DNA of 64,000 bases from Agromyces hippuratus (GTDB lineage: Bacteria; Actinomycetota; Actinomycetes; Actinomycetales; Microbacteriaceae): the NCBI RefSeq assembly GCF_013410355.1, contig NZ_JACCFI010000001.1:1054001-1118000 (forward strand). Direction: 5' to 3'. Positions 8,136 through 15,831 of this stretch are shown one piece after another. How positions within the stretch are numbered: position 1 is the first letter of the stretch; each line of letters starts with the position of its first letter. The notes under the pieces were generated by a model. The model was not told the DNA's origin. It was given only the letters and a program-made list of their open reading frames with translations, and did not search any database. The position numbers were made by a program, and so were the translations under genes.

Positions 8136-8468
8136 TCAGCGCTTGAGCGCGCGAATCACCATTCGGAGCGCCTTGCCGGTGACCCAGACGAGCGGAGTGG
8201 CGACCAACAGCAGCCCGATGAGGTTCGGTTCGAAGCGAACGTCACCCGAGCGGCCGACGTATGCGCCGAGCGGAATGGAGAGCCCGCCACCGCCGCCACC
8301 GCCCGCCTGGTCGCCTGCGCCGTCGGAGCCACTGCCTGCGCCGAAGCCGTAGTACCCGAGCGCGACGGGCACGAGCGTGGTGCCGTCGATGTCGACGGGG
8401 TCGCCGTAGGAGGTCTTCACGCCGACGCCGGCGACGGTCTCAGCGAGGTCCAGAACGAGTTCAGCCAT
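8136..8468 (-). CDS. GerW/YtfJ-family protein
   Basis: A 110-residue protein with the family layout: an N-terminal helix, a short VGVKTSYGDPVDIDGTTLVPV strand region (conserved G-D-P), a glycine-rich loop (GAGDQAGGGGGGG) and a C-terminal hydrophobic segment around residues 83-97. The family was named from Bacillus spore proteins but is common in non-sporulating actinobacteria, where the role is unknown. TAGCGT lies six bases before the ATG. It is monocistronic, downstream of dinB. Confidence 0.85.
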   Translation of the reverse strand: MAELVLDLAETVAGVGVKTSYGDPVDIDGTTLVPVALGYYGFGAGSGSDGAGDQAGGGGGGGLSIPLGAYVGRSGDVRFEPNLIGLLLVATPLVWVTGKALRMVIRALKR

Positions 8469-8474
8469 GAGTCA

Positions 8475-8480
8475 ACGCTA
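8475..8480 (-). promoter_or_regulatory. Probable -10 element of the GerW-like gene (TAGCGT)
   Basis: TAGCGT, six bases, ATG at 8468. Confidence 0.45.
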
Positions 8481-8531
8481 CCCGCGCGCTCGCTCGCGAA
8501 CCACCCCTTGCGTGATTCGCCGGCACCGGGT

Positions 8532-9797
8532 TCAGCGAACGTCGTCGGCACCGGGCTCGGTGCGACGCGTCGATTCGACGCGGTCTGCGGCGCGCTTCAC
8601 GAGCGAGGCGGGCCGCACCGCTCCGCGACCGAACCGCGCGGTCACCTCGTCGATCGTGCGCTCGGCTTCGCGCCACTCCTCGTCGGGGTCCCACAGCATC
8701 GCCCCGCTGCCCGAGGGCCGGAGCTGTTCGGCCCGCACGCCGATGAGGCGGATGCGAGCCCCGTCTCCGGCGAGCTCACCGAGCGCAGCGGATGCCTCGT
8801 CGTAGATGCGTCGTGCGACATCGGTCGGCTCCCCCAGGGTGCGCGACCGGGTGACGGTGCGGAAGTCGCCGTAGCGCAGCTTCAGCACGACCGTGCGCCC
8901 CACCACCCCGGCACGACGGAGCCGCACTGCCACATCGTCGGAGAGTCGCAGCAACTCGCGCCGCAACTGGTCGAGGTCGGTGAGGTCGTACCCGAAGGTG
9001 ACCTCGTGCCCGATGCTCTTCTCTTCACGCCCGATGACGACGTCGCGCGCGTCGACGCCCATCGACAGGTGACCGAGCTTCGCCGCGAGTGCGGGCCCGA
9101 GCGCCCGAGCGAGCGCGTCGGCGGGCATGGCGGCCACGTCGCCGACCGTGCGGAGTCCGATGCGGGTGAGCGACTCCTCGGTGACCTTGCCGACACCCCA
9201 GAGCGCGGAGACCGGCAGCGGATGGAGGAACTCGAGGGCGCGGTCGGCCGGCACGACGAGCATGCCGTCGGGCTTCGCACGGCTCGACGCGACCTTCGCC
9301 ACGAACTTCGTCGCGGCGACGCCCACCGAGCAGGTGAGTCCGGTCTCGTCGCGCACGCGCCGGCGCAAGCCCCACGCGATCTCGGCGGGACTGCCGTGGA
9401 GGCGCCGGGCGCCGGAGACGTCGAGGAACGCCTCGTCGATCGAGAGCTTCTCGACGAGCGGCGTGACCTCTTCGAAGATCTGCATGACGCGGCTCGAGTA
9501 GTGGGTGTAGCTCGCGTAGTCACCACGCAGCACGACCGCGTTCGGGCAGCGTTGCAGGGCCAGCGACATGGGCATGGCCGAGTTGACGCCGTATCTGCGG
9601 GCCTCGTAGCTCGCGGCCGAGACGACGCCGCGGCCCGCAGTGCCGCCGACCAGCACGGGCTTGCCGCGCAGATCGGGTCGCTTCAACAGCTCGACGGAGA
9701 CGAAGAACGCATCCATGTCGACGTGCAGGATCGGTGTCGCCGAGTCGTCGACCGGACCGGTGGTCACTTGGCGCGACGAGCCGTCCTGCTTGCTCAT
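8532..9797 (-). CDS. dinB: DNA polymerase IV (Y-family)
   Basis: A 421-residue error-prone translesion polymerase. Catalytic acidic residues are visible in HVDMDAFFVSVE and KLSIDEAFLDVSG; the steric-gate region FFVSV and a helix-hairpin-helix region (LWGVGKVTEESL) follow, then the little-finger domain. The C terminus past residue ~380 is a variable charged tail; no obvious beta-clamp pentapeptide was identified with confidence. A TAGGGT hexamer six bases upstream of the ATG suggests a leaderless transcript; no LexA-type palindrome was noticed nearby. Confidence 0.96.
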   Translation of the reverse strand: MSKQDGSSRQVTTGPVDDSATPILHVDMDAFFVSVELLKRPDLRGKPVLVGGTAGRGVVSAASYEARRYGVNSAMPMSLALQRCPNAVVLRGDYASYTHYSSRVMQIFEEVTPLVEKLSIDEAFLDVSGARRLHGSPAEIAWGLRRRVRDETGLTCSVGVAATKFVAKVASSRAKPDGMLVVPADRALEFLHPLPVSALWGVGKVTEESLTRIGLRTVGDVAAMPADALARALGPALAAKLGHLSMGVDARDVVIGREEKSIGHEVTFGYDLTDLDQLRRELLRLSDDVAVRLRRAGVVGRTVVLKLRYGDFRTVTRSRTLGEPTDVARRIYDEASAALGELAGDGARIRLIGVRAEQLRPSGSGAMLWDPDEEWREAERTIDEVTARFGRGAVRPASLVKRAADRVESTRRTEPGADDVR

Positions 9798-9803
9798 GCT
9801 GCG

Positions 9804-9809
9804 ACCCTA
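9804..9809 (-). promoter_or_regulatory. Probable -10 element of dinB (TAGGGT)
   Basis: TAGGGT, six bases, ATG at 9797. Confidence 0.5.
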
Positions 9810-9857
9810 TCCGCTGCCGCCGTCATCGCAGGCGCCGCCTGCCAACGCCTGGTGCGA

Positions 9858-10472
9858 TCAGAACCCGAAGTCGCCGCCGCCTCCGAAGTCACCGCCACCG
9901 AAGTCGCCGAAACCTCCGAAGTCGCCGCCCGAGTCGCCACCGGACGCGTCTGCCCCGCCACCGTCGGATGCCCCGGCCTCGCCGCCATCGGCACCCGCCT
10001 CGAATGCCGAAGGATCGGGCAGAAACGCCTGTGCGATCGCCGAACCGACGACGACACCCGCGACGGATCCGAGCAGCGAGCCGGCGAACATGCCGCCGAA
10101 CGACGGGCCGCCCTGCTGGGGACGGCCGCCCGCGGCATCCGCTCGGTTGAAGGCGCGCTCGACGCTGCCGGGCGCGCGGAGCTCGGCGCGAGTAGCCGCC
10201 CTGGCCAGTGCGCTCGGCTCGTCGGAGACGAGTCGCTCGCCGGCGGGCGCCTCTGCGCTGAGCGACACGAAGACGGCCTGGCGCTGCTGCGGAGTGAGCT
10301 TCGCGAACGCCTCGGCGTGCACCGCCTCGACCGACTCGGGCGGAGCCGTGCGCAGCAGGTAGCGGTAGCGCTCGACCGCGAGTTCGTCGTCGCTCAGCCT
10401 GCGGGCGGGCTGAGACTGCTGCCGCGGCGGTTCGGCGGGAACTGCTCCGAAGAGACGGTCAAGGAATCCCAT
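9858..10472 (-). CDS. Conserved actinobacterial protein with glycine/aspartate/phenylalanine-rich tail
   Basis: A 204-residue protein. Residues 1-100 are a charged helical region (MGFLDRLFGAVPAEPP..., LTPQQRQAVFVSL). A hydrophobic GG-rich stretch at about 125-150 (GMFAGSLLGSVAGVVVGSAI) may insert in the membrane. The last 40 residues are low-complexity repeats of DFGG/FGDFGG ending in GDFGF. Function unknown. The low-complexity tail resembles those of membrane-associated DUF proteins, but I do not assign a family. It lies after the gatB terminator and has its own transcription unit. Confidence 0.75.
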   Translation of the reverse strand: MGFLDRLFGAVPAEPPRQQSQPARRLSDDELAVERYRYLLRTAPPESVEAVHAEAFAKLTPQQRQAVFVSLSAEAPAGERLVSDEPSALARAATRAELRAPGSVERAFNRADAAGGRPQQGGPSFGGMFAGSLLGSVAGVVVGSAIAQAFLPDPSAFEAGADGGEAGASDGGGADASGGDSGGDFGGFGDFGGGDFGGGGDFGF

Positions 10473-10532
10473 GTTGTCCTCGTCAATCGTTCAGGGGACG
10501 ACCACTGTACGGTCACGAGCAATGAACATGCT

Positions 10533-10564
10533 GAGAGCCGGGCGGGAGTCTCCGCCCGGCTCTC
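10533..10564 (-). terminator. Rho-independent-type terminator of gatCAB
   Basis: A perfect 13-bp stem (GAGAGCCGGGCGG paired with CCGCCCGGCTCTC) around a 6-base loop, 16 bases past the gatB stop. There is no long U-run, as is common in high-GC actinobacteria. Confidence 0.8.
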
Positions 10565-10580
10565 GTGCACATGCGACCGG

Positions 10581-12101
10581 CTACGCGGTCTGCCCGGCGC
10601 GTTCGAGCACGAGCTCGCGCACTCGGGCGGCGTCGGCCTTGCCCTGCATCGCCTTCATCACCGCGCCGATGACCGCGCCGGCAGCCTGAACCTTGCCGTC
10701 ACGGATCTTCGCGAGCACGTCGGGCTGCGACGCGAGCGCCTCGTCGATGGCGGCGATCAACGCGCCGTCATCGGAGACGACCGCGAGACCGCGGGCGTCG
10801 ACGACCTGCTGCGGCGACCCCTCACCGGCGATGACGCCCTCGAGCACCTGGCGGGCCAGACGGTCGGTGAGCGTGCCGGCATCGACGAGCTGCGCGAGCT
10901 CGGCGACGTGCTCGGGAGAGACGAGACCCGACGCGTCGACGTCGGAGGCGTTCGCGAGACGGGCGATCTCACCGGTCCACCACTTGCGCGCAGCGGCGGG
11001 TGTCGCGCCGGCCTTCACGGTCGCCTCGAGCTCGATGAGCAGGCCCGAGTTCGCGACATCCTGGAACTCGAGGTCGGTGAAGCCCCACTCGGCCTTGAGC
11101 CGGCGACGGCGCACGGCCGGCGGCTCGGGCAGCGCAGCGCGCAGCTCGTCGACGAGCTCCTTCGACGGCACGACGGGCAGCAGGTCGGGCTCGGGGAAGT
11201 ACCGGTAGTCGTCGGCGTCGGACTTCGGACGACCCGCGCTCGTCGCGCCGGTGTCCTCGTGCCAGTGACGCGTCTCCTGGATGATCGTGCCGCCACCGGC
11301 GAGGATCGCCGCCTGACGCTGGATCTCGTAGCGCACGGCTCGCTCCACCGAGCGCATCGAGTTGACGTTCTTCGTCTCGGTGCGCGTGCCGAGCTTCTCC
11401 TGGCCGCGGGGGCGCAGCGACACGTTCGCGTCGCAGCGGAGGTTGCCGCGCTCCATGCGCGCCTCGGAGATGCCGAGCGACAGCACGATGTCGCGGATGG
11501 TGGCGACATAGGCCTTCGCGAGCGCGGGCGTGTCGGCCTCGCCGCCGAAGATCGGCCGCGTGACGATCTCGACGAGCGGTACACCGGCTCGGTTGTAGTC
11601 GACGAGTGAGTACTCGGCGCCCTGGATGCGGCCCGTCGAGCCGCCCACGTGCGTGAGCTTGCCCGCGTCTTCTTCCATGTGCGCCCGCTCGATCGGCACC
11701 GTGAAGACACGGCCGTTCTCGAGCTCGACCTCGATCTCGCCGTCGAAGGCGATCGGCTCGTCGTACTGCGAGATCTGGTAGTTCTTCGCGAGGTCGGGGT
11801 AGAAGTAGTTCTTGCGCGCGAACCGGCTCGACGGCGCGATCTCGCAGCCGAGCGCGAGGCCGAGGCTGATCGAGTACTTCACGGCGTCGCCGTTCACGAC
11901 CGGCAGCGAACCCGGCAGGCCGAGGCACACGGGCGTGATGAGCGTGTTCGGCTCTGCGCCGTGGAACTGCGAGTTCGCCGGGTTCGGAGCCGACGAGAAC
12001 ATCTTCGTCGTGGTGTTGAGCTCGACGTGCACCTCGAGGCCGATGACCGGCTCGAAGAGCTCGAGAGCCTTGTCGAAGTCCATCAGTTCAGCGCGGGCCA
12101 T
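10581..12101 (-). CDS. gatB: Aspartyl/glutamyl-tRNA amidotransferase subunit B
   Basis: A 506-residue subunit of the GatCAB complex, which activates and amidates Glu-tRNA(Gln) and Asp-tRNA(Asn). The N terminus has the signature EPVIGLEVHVELNT, then cradle-domain motifs RKNYFYPDLAKNYQISQYD and MERGNLRCDANVS; the C-terminal YqeY-like tail domain ends in VIGAVMKAMQGKAD. Its ATG overlaps the gatA stop by one base (TGATG). A strong hairpin follows the stop. Confidence 0.98.
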   Translation of the reverse strand: MARAELMDFDKALELFEPVIGLEVHVELNTTTKMFSSAPNPANSQFHGAEPNTLITPVCLGLPGSLPVVNGDAVKYSISLGLALGCEIAPSSRFARKNYFYPDLAKNYQISQYDEPIAFDGEIEVELENGRVFTVPIERAHMEEDAGKLTHVGGSTGRIQGAEYSLVDYNRAGVPLVEIVTRPIFGGEADTPALAKAYVATIRDIVLSLGISEARMERGNLRCDANVSLRPRGQEKLGTRTETKNVNSMRSVERAVRYEIQRQAAILAGGGTIIQETRHWHEDTGATSAGRPKSDADDYRYFPEPDLLPVVPSKELVDELRAALPEPPAVRRRRLKAEWGFTDLEFQDVANSGLLIELEATVKAGATPAAARKWWTGEIARLANASDVDASGLVSPEHVAELAQLVDAGTLTDRLARQVLEGVIAGEGSPQQVVDARGLAVVSDDGALIAAIDEALASQPDVLAKIRDGKVQAAGAVIGAVMKAMQGKADAARVRELVLERAGQTA

Positions 12102-13636
12102 CAGAGTGCGCCTTCCTCGGTCGCGGTGAGCTCATGGGTGGAGAGATCGGGAGCCTGGGCGAGGAGCGGGCCGCCCCAACGCGCTTCGAGCAGCTGCTCG
12201 AGGGCAGCCCCGACGTTGTACAGACGTGCGTCTTCACGCGCAGGCGCCAGGAACTGGATGCCGACGGGCAGGCCGTCTTCGGGGGCGAGGCCCGATGGCA
12301 GCGAGATGCCGGGCACGCCCGCGAGGTTCGCGGGGATCGTCGCGATGTCGTTGAGGTACATCGACACCGGGTCGGCGAGCTTCTCGCCGAACTTGAACGC
12401 GGTCGTCGGCGCGGTCGGCGAGGCGAGCACGTCGACGTTGGCGAACGCCGCGTCGAAGTCGCGCTGCACGAGCGTGCGCACCTTCTGCGCTGAGCCGTAG
12501 TAGGCGTCGTAGTAGCCCGCCGAGAGCGCGTAGGTGCCGAGGATGATGCGGCGCTTCACCTCGGGGCCGAAACCCGCCTCGCGCGTGGCCGACATGACCT
12601 GCTCGACCGTGCCGCCGCCCTCGGGCGTGACCCGGAGGCCGAAGCGCACCGAGTCGAACTTCGCGAGGTTCGACGACGCTTCGGCGGGGAGGATCAGGTA
12701 GTACGCCGCGATGGCGTACTCGAAGTGGGGTGCGGAGACCTCGACGATCTCGGCGCCGTTCTTCTCGAGCAGCTCGAGCGACTCGTGGAAGCGCTGGCGA
12801 ACGCCGGCCTGGAAGCCCTCGCCGTCGAGCTCCTTGATGACGCCGATGCGGAGGCCCGAGACATCCGCTCGACGCACCGCTTCGGCCATCGACGGCCATG
12901 CCTCGGGGATCGACGTGGAGTCGAGCGGGTCGTGCCCGGCGATCACGTCGTGGAGGAGCGCCGCGTCGAGCACGTTGCGGGTGACGGGGCCGATCTGGTC
13001 GAGCGAGGAGGCCAGGGCGATCGAGCCGTAGCGGCTGACCGCGCCGTACGTCGGCTTCACGCCGACGGTGCCGGTGACGTGCGCGGGCTGGCGGATCGAG
13101 CCGCCGGTGTCGGAGCCGAGTGCGAGGGGCGCCTCGAAGGCGGCGACGGATGCCGCGGAGCCGCCGCCCGAGCCGCCGGGGATGCGGTCGAGGTCCCACG
13201 GGTTGTGGGTCGGGCCGTAGGCCGAGTGCTCGGTCGACGAGCCCATGGCGAACTCGTCCATGTTGGTCTTGCCGAGCGGGATCATGCCCGCTTCGCGCAC
13301 CTTCGTGACCGGCGTCGCGTCGTAGGGCGGGATCCAGCCCTCGAGGATGCGGGAGCCCGAGGTCGAGGGCATGCCCTTCGTGACCAGAACATCTTTGATC
13401 GCGATCGGCACGCCGGCGAGCGGGCCGAGCGGCGCGCCCGCTGCACGCTGGCGGTCGATCTCGGCCGCGGTCTCGATGGCGCGCTCGCCCTCGACGTGGA
13501 GGAAGGCGTGCACGGCGCCGTCGACGGCCGCGATGCGATCGAGGTGCGCACGGGTCGCCTCGACCGAGGAGACCTCGCCGGCGGCGAGCTTGGCGCCGAG
13601 TGCTGCTGCGGACAGGCGGATCAGTTCGTCGCTCAC
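12101..13636 (-). CDS. gatA: Aspartyl/glutamyl-tRNA amidotransferase subunit A
   Basis: A 511-residue amidase that supplies ammonia from glutamine within GatCAB. The amidase-signature triad region is clear: Lys in PIAIKDVLVTKG and the serines of GSDTGGSIRQPA, with the glycine-rich PGGSGGGSAASVA loop between. GTG start overlaps the gatC stop (GTGA), and its stop overlaps gatB, so the three subunits are translationally coupled. Confidence 0.98.
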   Translation of the reverse strand: MSDELIRLSAAALGAKLAAGEVSSVEATRAHLDRIAAVDGAVHAFLHVEGERAIETAAEIDRQRAAGAPLGPLAGVPIAIKDVLVTKGMPSTSGSRILEGWIPPYDATPVTKVREAGMIPLGKTNMDEFAMGSSTEHSAYGPTHNPWDLDRIPGGSGGGSAASVAAFEAPLALGSDTGGSIRQPAHVTGTVGVKPTYGAVSRYGSIALASSLDQIGPVTRNVLDAALLHDVIAGHDPLDSTSIPEAWPSMAEAVRRADVSGLRIGVIKELDGEGFQAGVRQRFHESLELLEKNGAEIVEVSAPHFEYAIAAYYLILPAEASSNLAKFDSVRFGLRVTPEGGGTVEQVMSATREAGFGPEVKRRIILGTYALSAGYYDAYYGSAQKVRTLVQRDFDAAFANVDVLASPTAPTTAFKFGEKLADPVSMYLNDIATIPANLAGVPGISLPSGLAPEDGLPVGIQFLAPAREDARLYNVGAALEQLLEARWGGPLLAQAPDLSTHELTATEEGAL

Positions 13637-13935
13637 TGCTCTTCTCCCAGGATGGCCGAGACCTTGAATCGCGAGTCGTCGGACTCGGGGGCGCCCGCGA
13701 GCGCCTCGTCTGCGGTCAGCACCGTCGTGCCGACGACGTCGTCTCGGAACACGTTCTGCATCGGGATGGGGTGGCTCGTCGGCGGCACGTCGGGCGTGGC
13801 GACCTCGCTCACCTGCTCGACCGCGTGCATGATCTGGCCGAGCTCTGTCGTGAGGTGCTCGATCTCTTCATCGGTGAGCGCGATGCGGGCGAGGTTCGCG
13901 AGATGCGCGACCTGCTCCGCAGTGATTTCGGACAT
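13633..13935 (-). CDS. gatC: Aspartyl/glutamyl-tRNA amidotransferase subunit C
   Basis: A 100-residue stabilising subunit with the family N terminus (MSEITAEQVAHLANLARIAL) and the conserved N-V-F-R-D-D motif (MQNVFRDDVV). First gene of gatCAB. GGAG lies five bases before the ATG, and a TAGAAT hexamer about 35 bases upstream, overlapping the end of the phosphoesterase gene, is a likely -10 element. Confidence 0.95.
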   Translation of the reverse strand: MSEITAEQVAHLANLARIALTDEEIEHLTTELGQIMHAVEQVSEVATPDVPPTSHPIPMQNVFRDDVVGTTVLTADEALAGAPESDDSRFKVSAILGEEQ

Positions 13936-13971
13936 GCTGCTCCGTCGTCTCGGGATGGGGATGCATCGATT

Positions 13972-15786
13972 CTATCGGGGCTTGCCGAACAGCCCGATGC
14001 CGTACTTCTGCATGAGCTCGTACGCATCGGCGTAGGTCTCGGGCTCCTCGTCGTCGGGTCGCCCGAACTTCGCGAGCAGCAGCCCCAGCAGGCCGCGCGC
14101 CGGCGGGCTCAACGGCTTGGCCTTGTGCGCATGCCCGGGATGCGGCGCCTCCGCCTGCGGGTTCGGCGGAATGTACTGCGGGGTCGTCGACGGCCAGGTC
14201 TGCGGATGCCTCGGCGAGTCGAGGTTCACCGCCGAGAACATGTCGTTCGCCTCGGCATCTCGCCGGGTCAGCGGCTTCAGTCCGTGCAGCTTCGCGAGGG
14301 TCGCGATCACGGCGCCGTGGTGCATCTCGTCGTTGATCACGCTGCCCGCTCGCGTGTACGCCGAGACGGCGATCGCGGGCACGCGGCATCCGAGCCGATC
14401 GAAGCGGAAGCCCATCTCACCCGCCGGCTCCTCGACCTCGGGGGGCGTCGCCGACGGCGGCGGCACGTGGTCGTAGCATCCGCCGTGCTCGTCGAAGGTG
14501 ATCAGCAGCATGGTGTTCAGTGCGTTCGAGCCGTCGGAGGTCGCGCTCTCCTTGATCGAGGAGTAGATCTCGTGGATGAGCGCCTCGCCCGCCCTGACGT
14601 CGGAGATCGCGCTGTCGATGACCTCGGTGCCGTCGACGTCGCTCTCGCGGAGCTTTCCGAACGGCGGGTGGAAGTCGTTGTGGTTGTAGATCATGCGCGG
14701 CTCGATGAACGCGTAGGCCGGCAGCTTGCCGTTCTTCACGTCGTCGTGGAACTGCTCCATCGTCGCGAAATGCTCGGTGCGCCAGTACTTCTCGAGCACC
14801 GGCGCGTGCAGCACGCCGGTGAACGAGACGAGCTGGAGTTCGTCGAAGTAGATGCGCCACGAGAGGCCCGCGTCTTCGAGGCGGTTGAAGATCGTCGGTG
14901 TCGCCGGCGCATCGAGCCACTTGTCGTAGCCGCCGCCGTGCTTGTTCGTGACGAAACCGTGCGAGGTCGAAGCGTGGAAGAACGACCGGTTGCAGAACGT
15001 CTGCGAGGGCACCCCGGCATGCCAGGCATCGAAGACCGCGAAGTTCTTCGCGAGCGTCGAGAGCACCGGAAGCATCGCGGTCGAGAACGAACCCATGATC
15101 TGCGCGAGTTCGGCCTGATCGGGCGGCGTGCCCTTCTTGAGCCGCTCGTAGTTGACGAGGTAGTCGGTCACGAAGCCGTTCATGCGAGGCTTCGCATTCG
15201 GCTTCGGCGCGTTGAACGGCGCCGTCATCTTCTCGACGAAGAGCTCGGCGTTCTCGGGCGGGTCGATCGTGTTGAAGATCTGCGTGTTGACGTGCGGGTA
15301 CTCTTCGCCGGGATCGGGGTTCGGGCGGCCCATGATCTCGTCGGTCGGCCCCTCGTAGACGTGGGCCGCGATCTTCGTGCCGTCGGGGGCCGTGTTCGAG
15401 TAGTCGCCGAACGCCAGCCCGTCGAACCGCTGCCCGTCGGGCAGATCGTCGTCGGAGTACAGCCAGCCGAGCAGGTTGTCGAACGAGCGGTTCTCGCCCA
15501 TCACGACGACGAGGTGATCGAAGCCCGCCTTCTCGCGCGGACTGAACGCCGCGAAGTCGTCGGCGCCTGCCTCGTAGCCGAGGGCGTGCCCGATCGATGC
15601 TCCGATCGCGGCCCCGACGCCACCGCCGACCACGGCGCCTGCAGCGGCGACCCCGCCGAACTTCAGGAAGTCTCGACGGCTCGATCCCCCTGAGGCGGTC
15701 GCGCCACCGGCGCGATCGGTGTCATCGCGATCGGTGTCGCCCCCAGACGAAGCCCCTCGCTCGTGCGAACTCTCGTCACCCGTCAT
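13972..15786 (-). CDS. Tat-exported phosphoesterase (phospholipase C / acid phosphatase family)
   Basis: A 604-residue secreted enzyme of the PF04185 phosphoesterase family. A Tat signal is present at residues ~36-70: SRRDFLKFGG twin-arginine motif followed by a hydrophobic AAAGAVVGGGVGAA stretch. The first catalytic block FDHLVVVMGENRSFDN sits shortly after the signal; later metal-binding patches include FDEHGGCYDHVPPP and the end-domain NDEMHHGAVIATL. Likely cleaves phosphate esters outside the cell, but substrate (phospholipid or other) is not determined. GGAGGGG precedes the ATG. The Asp/Ser-rich 35-residue N-terminal extension before the Tat motif is unusual but common in actinobacteria. 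Confidence 0.9.
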   Translation of the reverse strand: MTGDESSHERGASSGGDTDRDDTDRAGGATASGGSSRRDFLKFGGVAAAGAVVGGGVGAAIGASIGHALGYEAGADDFAAFSPREKAGFDHLVVVMGENRSFDNLLGWLYSDDDLPDGQRFDGLAFGDYSNTAPDGTKIAAHVYEGPTDEIMGRPNPDPGEEYPHVNTQIFNTIDPPENAELFVEKMTAPFNAPKPNAKPRMNGFVTDYLVNYERLKKGTPPDQAELAQIMGSFSTAMLPVLSTLAKNFAVFDAWHAGVPSQTFCNRSFFHASTSHGFVTNKHGGGYDKWLDAPATPTIFNRLEDAGLSWRIYFDELQLVSFTGVLHAPVLEKYWRTEHFATMEQFHDDVKNGKLPAYAFIEPRMIYNHNDFHPPFGKLRESDVDGTEVIDSAISDVRAGEALIHEIYSSIKESATSDGSNALNTMLLITFDEHGGCYDHVPPPSATPPEVEEPAGEMGFRFDRLGCRVPAIAVSAYTRAGSVINDEMHHGAVIATLAKLHGLKPLTRRDAEANDMFSAVNLDSPRHPQTWPSTTPQYIPPNPQAEAPHPGHAHKAKPLSPPARGLLGLLLAKFGRPDDEEPETYADAYELMQKYGIGLFGKPR

Positions 15787-15831
15787 GTCCCCTCCGACAT
15801 CCTCGGTGTTGCCCCTGCCCCGGCCCTGCGA

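Noticed and set aside
7920..11609. 1229-codon open frame on the plus strand
   Set aside because: It runs antisense to the riboswitch, dinB and gatB; its translation is Arg/His/Asp-rich with no fold. A product of high GC.
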